IMG/VR virus record: IMGVR_UViG_3300005548_000033
Coordinates: 1-24,106 of that record
Reading direction: 5' to 3' (one strand)
From: a virus
Length of the DNA: 24,106 nt
Below the pieces are notes generated by a model that saw only the letters and a list, made by a program, of their open reading frames with translations, was not told the origin of the DNA and did not search any database. Numbering within the stretch: position 1 is the stretch's first letter; the number at the start of each line of letters is the position of its first letter. The position numbers were made by a program, and so were the translations under genes. Below, one piece after another: positions 12,637 through 19,936 of the stretch.

Positions 12637-15600
12637 GTATTGTCCGTATCGTCGTCTACGTCGATGCCCTTGTCCTTCATCAGGGTCTTGTACTTACCCT
12701 TCATGTCGCGCATCTCGGCCTTGTCTGTCAATTCAATTTCGTAGGCCTTGTAGATTCTCAGCTGGCCGTTTGGATTGAAGACGCACCACTCTGGCGAGCG
12801 GATACCATCAGTTCCATCAACACCTGCGCAGTTGTAGTCCTTGCCCTTCTTACCCAGGTTGGCTCTCATCTCAAAGATGTAGCCCTTGTTGCCTTTGCCT
12901 CGGGAGAATGAGCTGTCGGAAGCGTACTGAGCAGCCTTGTCAATGACGTTTGAGAAGTAGATGCCGTTGCCCAACATCTTGCCCGCGATAGCGACGCCGC
13001 CACCGCCTTCGATGATGACTGCGAATCCGAAACGGAGAATGAACGAAGCGGCAACTGAACCCGTTCCATGGAAGACCGGGATCATGACTTCGTCATCCTT
13101 GTGGACTTCATCCCACTTTGCAGTCAGTTCAGCTTGAATTGGAACGTCGACCTTGAATTCCTTCACAACCTTGATCGCAATGTCGCCGTGGCGATACTTG
13201 TTGTGTTTGTCGAGCTTGATGGAACGCTCGAGCAGCTCAGCCTCGTCCAGGTCGTTGTGCTCGACATGCAAGTCACGCCAGACCAGCTTCGCCTGGTTAC
13301 GCATGTCAAGGATCTCGTCCAAGGTCTCAAGTTTCGAGACATCGACTTTCTTCTCGGTTGGAAGCTCAATGTTGTTGAACTTCATGAGGATACGCATCTG
13401 CTCAGGAGTCGTCGGTGTCAACGGCTTGATGACAGACGTGTTCAACAGGTTGACGAGAACATTGACAGCAGAGAACTCAGCGAAGTACTTGGCCGCAAAT
13501 TCGCGCAGAACCGGATGCTTCTTGAGGTGCGCGAACAGCCTATCTGCGTCCTGCTTACGATCGTCAGCCCAACGGCCAATGATATCACAGACCGCCAAAC
13601 GAATAGCAGACTGGTGGTTGTATTCTTCAGCCGTTTTGTCCTGCTTCTTGTCCACGATCTCTTCGATAACATCGAGGAGCTTGGACATCGCCTCGAAAGA
13701 CAGAGCCGGGTGGTGCATCTTCGCACAATTGTCGAGGATGTGCAGTAGCTGTGCTGTATCTTTCGGCGTCTGAGACTTCAGGGCCTCACGCAGGTGCTCG
13801 TCTGGGAAAATCTGCAGGAGCTTGTCGACTTCAGCAGTCGGAAGAGCATCAGTAACAACCGCCAACGAGTCAGGTGAATGAGCATGCTGTGCCATGGCGG
13901 TGTATGCACGCTCTTGGATCTTTCGGGTGTACAAATTACCCATCCAATCAGACTTCATGTAGACGTCGCGTGAGCCCAAAACATCTGGGCGCCACTGAGT
14001 GATCTTCAGGTTATCAAATGCCTTACCGAAGAGTGCCTGCACATGATCAGGAACATCTTTTGATGGCAAATCTGCAAGGTTTCTCGACGGATCACAGAAC
14101 TTGATAGGATCGAGTCCACCTAGAGACATGCGCTTCTGGATGTTTGAGAAGACCTCGTTACGGATCTTCATGTTCTTGGACGCGAGGAGCTTCAGGTACG
14201 GAGACTTCGGTTCAGTCTTGGCGAGGAGCTCATAAGCCGACTGGATCTTGTCATCCGAGAATGCGAACTTCATGAAGTCTTCATAACCGAGTGACTTCAA
14301 CAGCATCAAAAGAACGCGTGGGTCGTTCCAGACCAGCTTGTCTTTCCACGGCAGCAGAACATCTTCCACGGCCTTCTTGAGGAACGCGAGGTTCTTTGGG
14401 GCCGTGATATTGAAGGTTCCGCGCTCCGAGTCGATCATGTCTGGGAGCTTGTTGACGTACTGCAATCTTGGAAGCATTGCTACATACTGACGCCACGCCA
14501 GAGGTGTTGAGCTGGCGATGATCATCATGTAGTACGTGGCCTTTGGCGAGACCATGTTTGGATGCAGGTTCGCGTACTCTTGGTTCAGATTGACCAAGAA
14601 GTGGTAGAAGGTTGCACGTGTGGAGATCGATTGGCCCTGGCAGTAGTCAACGATTGATCCGAGAACAAGTCCCAGACCAGGCGTACCGAGGTCTTTGATG
14701 TAGTCACAGATCCGGTCCATGACCGGCTTGGATTCCATCAACTCCCACAGCTTCTCCATCGAACCCAACAGGGGAACAATTCGAGAAGTCTGGAGCATAA
14801 ACGCTTCAGGTCGAAGGGTAGCGGTTCCGAGGCACGCCTTCCAGGCTTTCAGGATCGCGTCTTCTGGCGATACCGAGAGATCATGGATGACGTATTTCGA
14901 CTTGTTCTTTGGATTCGTGGCGTACTTGTCTTCGATCTGGATGAATGCCTTCTGAACTGCATTCATCTCATGCAGCAGTTTGGCATCGACTTTGATCATG
15001 TAGCCTTCGTCCATGTTCTCCACATTCTCTTCTGGAATGCCGAGAGCACGAGCGACCTTGATGTAGTTAGTGGCGTAGAATCTCGCCATCTGTGCTCGCA
15101 CGTCCTTGTCAAAGAACGACGACTGTAGGAACAGAGCGCCCAGCTCTGCTTTGAAATCCTTCGTTGCAGAGAGTTGGACGTCTTCTAGATTCTTGAGGAT
15201 TCGGAACAGCGAGTTGACGGTGGCAGGACCGCGATCCAGGCCCCATTTCTCAAACTGTGGGATGACGTTTTCGCAGACAATCTCAGTCGCCTTCCTGGAT
15301 TCATCTCCTGTCAGGAACCACTGCTTCTTCTGTGCATATTCAGTTCCGGACCACATCTTCACGAACTTCTCGATGTCAGACTCGAGATACGCTTTGGTCT
15401 GGATCCACTTTGACCGATACATGATCAGGATGTAGGTCAGGGCTGGGCCTGATCCAGCATGCTCAGTCAGAACGGCGTTGAGAGGTGACTTGGAAGGCTT
15501 GGACGGAATAGTGATCTTCGAGAGAAGCTCTTCGGGCGCGTTGTTCAGCCACGTCATGAACCTCTTCCAATCGAAGGTCTTCACATCTGAACCGTGGTGG

Positions 15601-15677
15601 CGGAGTACGTTTTCGATCTTGGAGATCGATTCGCCCGCACAAATCTCAAGGTTCAGTTGGGTGTAATCTGTTGTCAT
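12633..15677 (-). CDS. Large protein with C-terminal PARP-type ADP-ribosyltransferase domain, 1014 aa
   Basis: Residues 1 to about 840 are alpha-helical with no recognised domain, probably a solenoid of HEAT-like helices. The C-terminus has the PARP catalytic pattern. PVFHGTGS has His870 in the NAD-binding strand. GNGIYFSNVIDKAAQYA has Tyr907 in the position of the second triad residue. GYIFEMRANLG follows as the next strand. PEWCVFNPNGQLRIYKAYEI has Glu963 in the position of the catalytic glutamate. An H-Y-E triad is that of PARPs that can transfer ADP-ribose. T4 ADP-ribosyltransferases (Alt, ModA, ModB) are of the unrelated R-S-E class. Targets could be host polymerase, ribosomes or defence proteins (inference). 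The start at 15677 has a weak ribosome site. It follows a terminator and overlaps the next gene. Confidence 0.8.
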   Translation of the reverse strand: MTTDYTQLNLEICAGESISKIENVLRHHGSDVKTFDWKRFMTWLNNAPEELLSKITIPSKPSKSPLNAVLTEHAGSGPALTYILIMYRSKWIQTKAYLESDIEKFVKMWSGTEYAQKKQWFLTGDESRKATEIVCENVIPQFEKWGLDRGPATVNSLFRILKNLEDVQLSATKDFKAELGALFLQSSFFDKDVRAQMARFYATNYIKVARALGIPEENVENMDEGYMIKVDAKLLHEMNAVQKAFIQIEDKYATNPKNKSKYVIHDLSVSPEDAILKAWKACLGTATLRPEAFMLQTSRIVPLLGSMEKLWELMESKPVMDRICDYIKDLGTPGLGLVLGSIVDYCQGQSISTRATFYHFLVNLNQEYANLHPNMVSPKATYYMMIIASSTPLAWRQYVAMLPRLQYVNKLPDMIDSERGTFNITAPKNLAFLKKAVEDVLLPWKDKLVWNDPRVLLMLLKSLGYEDFMKFAFSDDKIQSAYELLAKTEPKSPYLKLLASKNMKIRNEVFSNIQKRMSLGGLDPIKFCDPSRNLADLPSKDVPDHVQALFGKAFDNLKITQWRPDVLGSRDVYMKSDWMGNLYTRKIQERAYTAMAQHAHSPDSLAVVTDALPTAEVDKLLQIFPDEHLREALKSQTPKDTAQLLHILDNCAKMHHPALSFEAMSKLLDVIEEIVDKKQDKTAEEYNHQSAIRLAVCDIIGRWADDRKQDADRLFAHLKKHPVLREFAAKYFAEFSAVNVLVNLLNTSVIKPLTPTTPEQMRILMKFNNIELPTEKKVDVSKLETLDEILDMRNQAKLVWRDLHVEHNDLDEAELLERSIKLDKHNKYRHGDIAIKVVKEFKVDVPIQAELTAKWDEVHKDDEVMIPVFHGTGSVAASFILRFGFAVIIEGGGGVAIAGKMLGNGIYFSNVIDKAAQYASDSSFSRGKGNKGYIFEMRANLGKKGKDYNCAGVDGTDGIRSPEWCVFNPNGQLRIYKAYEIELTDKAEMRDMKGKYKTLMKDKGIDVDDDTDNT

Positions 15678-15690
15678 CGGCAGGATCCAA

Positions 15691-15726
15691 AATAAAAGGG
15701 CACCATAGACCGCGTGCCCTTTTATT
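15691..15726. terminator. Strong bidirectional terminator between gp32 and the PARP gene
   Basis: AATAAAAGGGCAC (15691-15703) and GTGCCCTTTTATT (15714-15726) are 13-bp perfect complements around a 10-nt loop. On the minus strand the second arm ends in TTTTATTTT, a good U-tract, 20 nt after the gp32 stop (15746). An AATAAATA late-promoter-like element (15723-15730) overlaps its outer arm. Confidence 0.8.
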
Positions 15727-15730
15727 TATT
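15723..15730 (-). promoter_or_regulatory. Late-promoter-like AATAAATA upstream of the PARP gene
   Basis: Minus strand CTGAATAAATAAAAGG matches 7 of 8 positions of TATAAATA. A transcript beginning here would start inside the terminator hairpin and so would not form its full stem, letting polymerase continue into the PARP gene. Composition-driven chance matches are possible. Confidence 0.35.
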
Positions 15731-15745
15731 CAGTGAACGAAGACC

Positions 15746-16648
15746 TTAATCTTCGAGCATCTTGCGGTACGCCTCGAGGTCCTCGTCATCACCAGCTGGC
15801 GCTGATGCCTTCTGGCCCTGTGGCTTCTTCGGCTCGTCTGCGTCGAACGGAGGATCGTCGTTTCGAGTCGAAGTAGCACGCTCTTCATTGCCACCAGCCT
15901 GACGCTCCTGAGCAGGTGCGCCACCGATAACCGAGAGGAAGCGCTTCTTCAGCGTCTCGTAGTCCTTGAACTTGTCCGGGGCGATTTCCGGAAGCAGTGC
16001 GTACTGCGAAGCATAGAGTGCCTCGAGCTTCTTGTCGTCGCCATCGAACAACGGTGCCGGCTTTTCAAACTCCGACTTGTCGTATGAACGCTGCTTGTCG
16101 ACGATGCGCGCCTTGAGCTTGAAGTTCGCGCCTTCCCAGAAGTTGAACGGATCAAACGAGATTTCGTCTTCGAACTCTGGCTTGACGGCGCCCTGCAGCT
16201 TCTGGAAGATGCGCGGACCGTACTTATAGAGGAAGACTTTGCCTTCGTTCGCCGGATTCTTCGGATCAGAGATGACGAGGATATTGGAGATGTAGCGAGT
16301 CGAGCGCGAGTACTTCTTCGCCTCGTCCTTCATGCCTGCGTTCCACAGTTCAGCCCACTTTTCCGAGACCGGATCAGGTTCGCCAAGGGTATCACGAGAC
16401 GCTTCGATGTACCAGCGATTGGTACGCTTGTCCTGGAACGCGTACTCGAAGATCTTGACGTAGGGGAACTCTTCGCCTTCTGGCGGCGGGAGGAAACGGA
16501 TGGTTGCCATTCCGTTGCCGGCCTGGTCGACTTGGAACTCCCAATAGCGGGCGTCTTTCTCGTAGCCGGACTTACCTTCGTTGGTCAACTTGTTTGCGAG
16601 AGCTGCCATCGAATTCTTGCTGTTTTTCTTGAGGTTTGCAAATGACAT
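15746..16648 (-). CDS. 32: gp32-like single-stranded DNA-binding protein, 300 aa
   Basis: Length equals T4 gp32 (301 aa). Conserved segments are the core start (EFQVDQAGNGMATIRFLP), the NILVISDPKNPANEGKVF strand, the FWEGANFKLKARIV strand, and an acidic C-terminal tail (GDDEDLEAYRKMLED) that in T4 recruits replication partners. A basic N-terminal helix precedes, as in the cooperative B domain. The protein has no cysteine at all, so the T4 zinc site (His-Cys3) is absent; TLGEPDPVSEKWAEL replaces that loop. The ATG at 16648 has AGGAG 7-9 nt upstream. It coats ssDNA in replication and recombination. Confidence 0.9.
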   Translation of the reverse strand: MSFANLKKNSKNSMAALANKLTNEGKSGYEKDARYWEFQVDQAGNGMATIRFLPPPEGEEFPYVKIFEYAFQDKRTNRWYIEASRDTLGEPDPVSEKWAELWNAGMKDEAKKYSRSTRYISNILVISDPKNPANEGKVFLYKYGPRIFQKLQGAVKPEFEDEISFDPFNFWEGANFKLKARIVDKQRSYDKSEFEKPAPLFDGDDKKLEALYASQYALLPEIAPDKFKDYETLKKRFLSVIGGAPAQERQAGGNEERATSTRNDDPPFDADEPKKPQGQKASAPAGDDEDLEAYRKMLED

Positions 16649-16678
16649 GAGTGATCTCCTAATGCGGCGAAAGTGGCT

Positions 16679-17287
16679 CTAAGGCCTGAGTGCCAGTTGG
16701 TTTAGATTTGATACGAGTACTTCCTTCGGTACCGACAAGAAGTGCTGGTATTTATGGAGTTTGAACGACTCTTGCTTCCAGAATGGATTTTCTGTTGGCT
16801 GTTTCAGGAAACAGAATCCCCTATCGAGTAGCGAGATCGTCTCATCCGTGACTCCACCTATGATTGCTGACTTCTGCTTGATGATTGCAGGCCTGTCACC
16901 ATCGTTCAGAAGAAGGGTCTTGATGCTAACCTTCTTCTCGTCCATGTACTCCTTGATGTTGTCAACGTCAGAATTGAAGTTGAAGACCAAGGAGTTCGCT
17001 CTCCTCATTCGGCTCTTGTGGAAAGCCACAACATCCTCATGCTTCCACTCGCCGATCCAAAAGTTCGGATTGAACATGAACGCTGACACGAGAAACTCGC
17101 GTCGTTCATGATCGTCAGTGTATTTGTTTGTGAGTGCCTCGAAGTAGTACTGATCTTTTCGTGAGAACAGAGCGTTCTCTGAGATCTTTTCGCCTGCCTT
17201 CGAGTGCCAGATGAATGCTTCGGAGTTGAAATGCAACTTGATCGTCACATAATCCCTGAAGCAATTCAGGGTTGTGCGTCTACTCAT
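16679..17287 (-). CDS. 59: gp59-like replicative helicase loader, 202 aa
   Basis: Similar in length to T4 gp59 (217 aa). The region SRKDQYYFEALTNKY followed by FNPNFWIGEW, then VVAFHKSRMRR and FNFNSDVDNI, parallels T4 (KRRDKYFFQKLSEKY, QDAWIGDISD, LVFYREYIGRLK, FEEDIRNI). gp59 loads the gp41 helicase onto gp32-coated forks. The gene lies directly before gp32, the same order as T4, and its ATG at 17287 overlaps the gp33-like stop as ATGA. Both the synteny and the pattern support the call. Confidence 0.85.
   Translation of the reverse strand: MSRRTTLNCFRDYVTIKLHFNSEAFIWHSKAGEKISENALFSRKDQYYFEALTNKYTDDHERREFLVSAFMFNPNFWIGEWKHEDVVAFHKSRMRRANSLVFNFNSDVDNIKEYMDEKKVSIKTLLLNDGDRPAIIKQKSAIIGGVTDETISLLDRGFCFLKQPTENPFWKQESFKLHKYQHFLSVPKEVLVSNLNQLALRP
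16749..16756 (-). promoter_or_regulatory. Late-promoter-like CATAAATA upstream of gp32
   Basis: Minus strand CTCCATAAATACC within the 3' end of the gp59 gene matches 7 of 8 positions of the T4 late -10. It would give a separate gp32 transcript with a leader of about 95 nt. Weak evidence on its own. Confidence 0.3.
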
Positions 17288-17508
17288 AGCAGCTTCGCGT
17301 TCTTCTTCCTCAGGTCCCTTCGGACGTGGTTGCCTTCGATGGCGGCCAGTTTGATCTGGTCTCGCGCAGAGGCATCAATCTCATCGTAGAAATCTGCTGG
17401 GTCGATGTCGTGTGATTCGCAGTAGTGCGAAGCCGCTTCGAAGAGATTGATGCCGTTTACCTGGGCCAACTCATTCAATTGCAAAAGAATCTCTTCACTA
17501 TACGTCAT
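17284..17508 (-). CDS. 33: gp33-like late-transcription co-activator, 74 aa
   Basis: The segment NGINLFEAASHYCESHDIDPADF parallels T4 gp33 GMSYLEATTAFLEENSIPETQF in order and spacing, and the chain is helical and acidic like gp33. T4 gp33 (112 aa) bridges host RNA polymerase and the sliding clamp at late promoters; its last residues (LDFLL) touch the clamp. Here the end is NAKLL, a plausible but degenerate equivalent, and the N-terminal third of T4 gp33 is missing. The 33-59-32 order of T4 is conserved exactly, which is the stronger argument. RBS AGGG before the ATG at 17508. Confidence 0.65.
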   Translation of the reverse strand: MTYSEEILLQLNELAQVNGINLFEAASHYCESHDIDPADFYDEIDASARDQIKLAAIEGNHVRRDLRKKNAKLL

Positions 17509-17515
17509 GGTATCC

Positions 17516-17986
17516 CTATAGAGATGCTACCGAGTAGAACTTGTGGTGGCCGATCTGCTTGTCGAAAGCCAGGTTGCGGTCCTTGAATCCTTTCACACAG
17601 AAGTGGGTGGAAGTTTTGACACGAGGATCTGCGAAGGAGACTCCTGAGTTCCTTGAAAGGGCGAAGAGCCAAGCTCGGAGCTCAATCTCTTCGTACTCGG
17701 GAGACTTATGCGGTACGCGCCTGGTTCCAGCGTCCTTATCAGTCCAGACAAATTGTCCGGGCTGGTAGACCACACCGCAGATTGAGTCCCTGTAGTTTCC
17801 TGCTTGGACTCTGTTGAAGACGACTTGTGCGACCGCTGCTTGGCCTTCGTATCCTTCACCTCTTGCTTCATGATATAGGTTTTCCGCCAGGCATTGGATC
17901 TGTTTTGGATCCAGTTCCAAATGTTGTGTTGGTGTTGCCGTTGGTGCGATTGTATTCAGCAATACGGCGAATAGAAGTTTGAACAT
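17516..17986 (-). CDS. SleB/CwlJ-type cell-wall hydrolase (probable endolysin), 156 aa
   Basis: Residues about 28-150 match the Hydrolase_2 (SleB/CwlJ) pattern: CLAENLYHEARGEGYEGQAA, with the family's catalytic-type Glu in YHEARGEG, then VVFNRVQAG, and a Tyr/Gln-rich QPGQFVWT segment. Residues 1-20 (FKLLFAVLLNTIAPTA) look like a signal peptide or signal-anchor, so the enzyme can reach the periplasm without a holin. It would cleave peptidoglycan for lysis. The first 119 nt overlap the 3' end of the RecB-like gene in another frame. The lysis spanins are on the other strand about 5 kb away. Confidence 0.85.
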   Translation of the reverse strand: MFKLLFAVLLNTIAPTATPTQHLELDPKQIQCLAENLYHEARGEGYEGQAAVAQVVFNRVQAGNYRDSICGVVYQPGQFVWTDKDAGTRRVPHKSPEYEEIELRAWLFALSRNSGVSFADPRVKTSTHFCVKGFKDRNLAFDKQIGHHKFYSVASL

Positions 17987-18575
17987 GGTTCTTGGTTCTC
18001 TCTATAAAGACTTGGGGAACCGTGTTGCTCCGATCAGCTATGAGCAACACGATCTGCTTTACTTCGATGCCAAGAAGGTCATACAGACAGAGCGAGTAGA
18101 TCGTTGTCTGCAGGAAGTAGTCTTCTACGTACTCTCTTCTCTTAGTGGTTCTTGTGTTCTTTACGTCCATGACTGACAGTACTCCGTCGTAATAACCGAG
18201 TATGTCCAAGTAACCCATGACCCTCAGCCTATCTGACCAGACCTTCATTTGCAGGGCCAACGGCTCCACGAGGAGCAGCGGCTTCTTCAATTGACGGTAC
18301 AAATCATATCCGGTTTCGGATTTGTAGTTTTCTTGTTTGAAGTTGGTTTCGTTGAAATGCTTCTGAACAAGGGCGTCTAGCGAATTGCCGATCGTAGTGG
18401 ATTCCTTCACAATACGATCTGCTTCCGCCTCTCCTACTCGTTTCCTCCATTCCAGGAGAGCAGTGTCGTCTTGAGTAGACGACAGAACTCTGGTGACGCC
18501 GGGATATTTAGTGAGTGGCTTTTCCGAGGAGCTCAGAAAATCACTGACCCTCTGAGCTACCTCGACCTTTTCCAT
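17868..18575 (-). CDS. RecB/MGME1-like PD-(D/E)XK nuclease, 235 aa
   Basis: The start at the ATG at 18575 is fixed by a TGATG junction. The nuclease core is visible. TIGNSLDALVQKHF resembles the first helix motif (GTxxHxxxE-like, with Asn/Asp changes). Glu104 is in LLVEPLAL. GYLDILGYYDG has Asp124. VMDVKNT has Asp137 and Lys139. QTTIYSLCLYDL has the Gln156/Tyr160 motif of the RecB/Cas4/MGME1 branch. It likely trims DNA ends in recombination or repair. Its last 39 residues (Asn/Thr/Gly-rich) share DNA with the hydrolase signal peptide. Confidence 0.75.
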   Translation of the reverse strand: MEKVEVAQRVSDFLSSSEKPLTKYPGVTRVLSSTQDDTALLEWRKRVGEAEADRIVKESTTIGNSLDALVQKHFNETNFKQENYKSETGYDLYRQLKKPLLLVEPLALQMKVWSDRLRVMGYLDILGYYDGVLSVMDVKNTRTTKRREYVEDYFLQTTIYSLCLYDLLGIEVKQIVLLIADRSNTVPQVFIERTKNHVQTSIRRIAEYNRTNGNTNTTFGTGSKTDPMPGGKPIS

Positions 18576-19027
18576 CAGAGGTAACGTGCGATGAACGTCT
18601 GAACGCTCTTCACGGTCCACGGCAGGCCGGAAGAACTCTCGATATCGTTCTCGAAGAAGGTCTGACGAAGACGCTTCGCCGAGGCGGCACCGAGGCCGTT
18701 ATTATAGACCCACTGGGCCAGTTTGGCATAGTAGCCATCGTCGTGCCGGCTGGCGTCAAAGAGAGGAAGCGGCGAAGTCTTCACGCCATCGAATTCAAGC
18801 TCAGCGTGGTGTGGCTTGGTGTGAGTAGGAGACGGACCTGTCTCTTCAAACTCGTAACCGAAATCCTTGTCAAGTGCAGCTGCCGCCTGATTGGCGATTT
18901 CGATTGCAGCTGAAGGCTTGTACGGTTCAACAGAGAGGGCCTGCTTGAAGGCGGTGTGCCAGACTTCGTAGCGATTGGCCAGGTGCAACTGGAGCTCTGG
19001 GTTGTCAACAAAACTTGCGTACGACAT
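18575..19027 (-). CDS. Hypothetical protein, 150 aa
   Basis: The ATG at 19027 follows GAGGATACATC. It has a helical N-terminal half (NPELQLHLANRYEVWHTAFK), a Pro/His linker (PSPTHTKPHH) and a helical C-terminal half with basic residues (ASAKRLRQTFFENDI, then WTVKSVQTFIARYL) that could bind DNA. Its stop is TGATG-coupled to the RecB-like nuclease, so it may assist that enzyme. No family recognised. Confidence 0.65.
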   Translation of the reverse strand: MSYASFVDNPELQLHLANRYEVWHTAFKQALSVEPYKPSAAIEIANQAAAALDKDFGYEFEETGPSPTHTKPHHAELEFDGVKTSPLPLFDASRHDDGYYAKLAQWVYNNGLGAASAKRLRQTFFENDIESSSGLPWTVKSVQTFIARYL

Positions 19028-19036
19028 GATGTATCC

Positions 19037-19309
19037 TCAGATGTTGGCGAAAACGTCGAGTAGGTATGCTTCCACAATCTTGGGAAGCTTTGCTACTTCA
19101 GAGATTGGTACTTCAGGTGTGGTGATTTTGATGGGGCCGTACCTAGAGTTGACTCGCACGATCATGGCGATCGAGTCGTAGTAATACCCTTCGTGGACCT
19201 CAATCGAATCAGATGAACAGCCGTGAAACTCGAGCATTTGCTCGATGTATTTCTTCAACAGCGTCAATGTGGTACAATTTTCAATGAAATCAAGGCGCTT
19301 GTCATGCAT
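19037..19309 (-). CDS. Hypothetical protein, 90 aa
   Basis: The ATG at 19309 lies 3 nt after the FmdB-type stop. The protein is mixed alpha/beta: helix (TTLTLLKKYIEQMLEFHG), acidic turn, paired strands (SIAMIVRVNSRYGPIKIT) and a C-terminal helix (VAKLPKIVEAYLLDVF). There is no catalytic motif and no recognised family. Confidence 0.65.
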   Translation of the reverse strand: MHDKRLDFIENCTTLTLLKKYIEQMLEFHGCSSDSIEVHEGYYYDSIAMIVRVNSRYGPIKITTPEVPISEVAKLPKIVEAYLLDVFANI

Positions 19310-19312
19310 ACA

Positions 19313-19573
19313 TCACCGGAAAGTGTTGAAGTTGGCGGCACCGGGAGTTTGCTTCTTCAAGAGGTTGAGCCAATCAGTCCAGCCTTGGCCGGGCTTCTTC
19401 AAACCTAACCCGACAGGATCACCGAAACCAACGCGCCCGATGAATCGCTCGATGGCGCCTTCCTTCTTGCATTCTGGACACGGTTCGGCGATAGGCTGTT
19501 CCATCTCGGCAATCTTCAGCTGTTTCTCGAAGACGTGGTCACAGTCCTTACAGTGGAAATCATACAGGGGCAT
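19313..19573 (-). CDS. FmdB-type zinc-ribbon protein, 86 aa
   Basis: The N-terminus MPLYDFHCKDCDHVFEKQ and a second pair CPECK (Cys8, Cys11, Cys32, Cys35) are the FmdB/CxxC regulatory-protein zinc ribbon, followed by IERFIGRVGFG as typical for the family. The ATG at 19573, giving MPLYDF, is preferred over one 9 nt upstream, because MPxYxF is the family start. FmdB-type ribbons are small nucleic-acid- or protein-binding modules; no specific role can be assigned. It is the last of four adjacent zinc mini-proteins. Confidence 0.8.
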   Translation of the reverse strand: MPLYDFHCKDCDHVFEKQLKIAEMEQPIAEPCPECKKEGAIERFIGRVGFGDPVGLGLKKPGQGWTDWLNLLKKQTPGAANFNTFR

Positions 19574-19742
19574 ACAGGCCATCCGTCGGTTGAGCTTTCA
19601 GCCACTGATCCATGGCTGCAGTGTCGGCGATAGCTTCACAGCTGATCGATTCTTGGTAGCCGCACCCACACCACATGATGTTTGTGTGAGTTTGTACATC
19701 GTGACGAAGAATCATCACGGAGTTGCAGATTGCGCATTTCAT
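19560..19742 (-). CDS. Zinc-ribbon mini-protein, 60 aa
   Basis: The ATG at 19742 overlaps the previous stop as ATGA. Cys3 and Cys6 (KCAICNS) with Cys25 and Cys27 (WCGCGYQ) form a possible ribbon, with a spare Cys at residue 35. The rest is acidic and helical (CEAIADTAAMDQWLKAQ), the size of one ribbon plus one helix. It overlaps the FmdB-type gene by 14 nt. Confidence 0.65.
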   Translation of the reverse strand: MKCAICNSVMILRHDVQTHTNIMWCGCGYQESISCEAIADTAAMDQWLKAQPTDGLYAPV

Positions 19743-19936
19743 CGATAGTATCCGATGGGTTTGAAGATTTCTTCGCGGCCGGTGCCGCGGATGTCTTTGA
19801 TGAATCCGAGGTTCTTGTTGCATTCACAACAGACAGCATCACACGCTCTGGTTTCCCAGAAGCGTGGATGAGTGCATTTCCTCTTCTTGAGGCCTGCACG
19901 AAGGTCGTTGATCAGCCTGAGTATCAAGGCAAGCAT
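19739..19936 (-). CDS. Cysteine-rich mini-protein, 65 aa
   Basis: It starts at the ATG at 19936 in a TGATG junction. After a basic hydrophobic helix (LALILRLINDLRAGLKKRK) it has KCTHPR (Cys21, His23) and ACDAVCCECNKN (Cys32, Cys36, Cys37, Cys39), a plausible zinc site. The C-terminus is basic and Gly-rich. It probably contacts nucleic acid or a protein partner; no family recognised. Confidence 0.65.
   Translation of the reverse strand: MLALILRLINDLRAGLKKRKCTHPRFWETRACDAVCCECNKNLGFIKDIRGTGREEIFKPIGYYR

Noticed and set aside
13068-13748. Plus-strand 226-residue open frame opposite the PARP gene
   Set aside because: It mirrors the strongly coding minus-strand gene, and the translated sequence is a run of Val/Leu/Asp typical of antisense reading.
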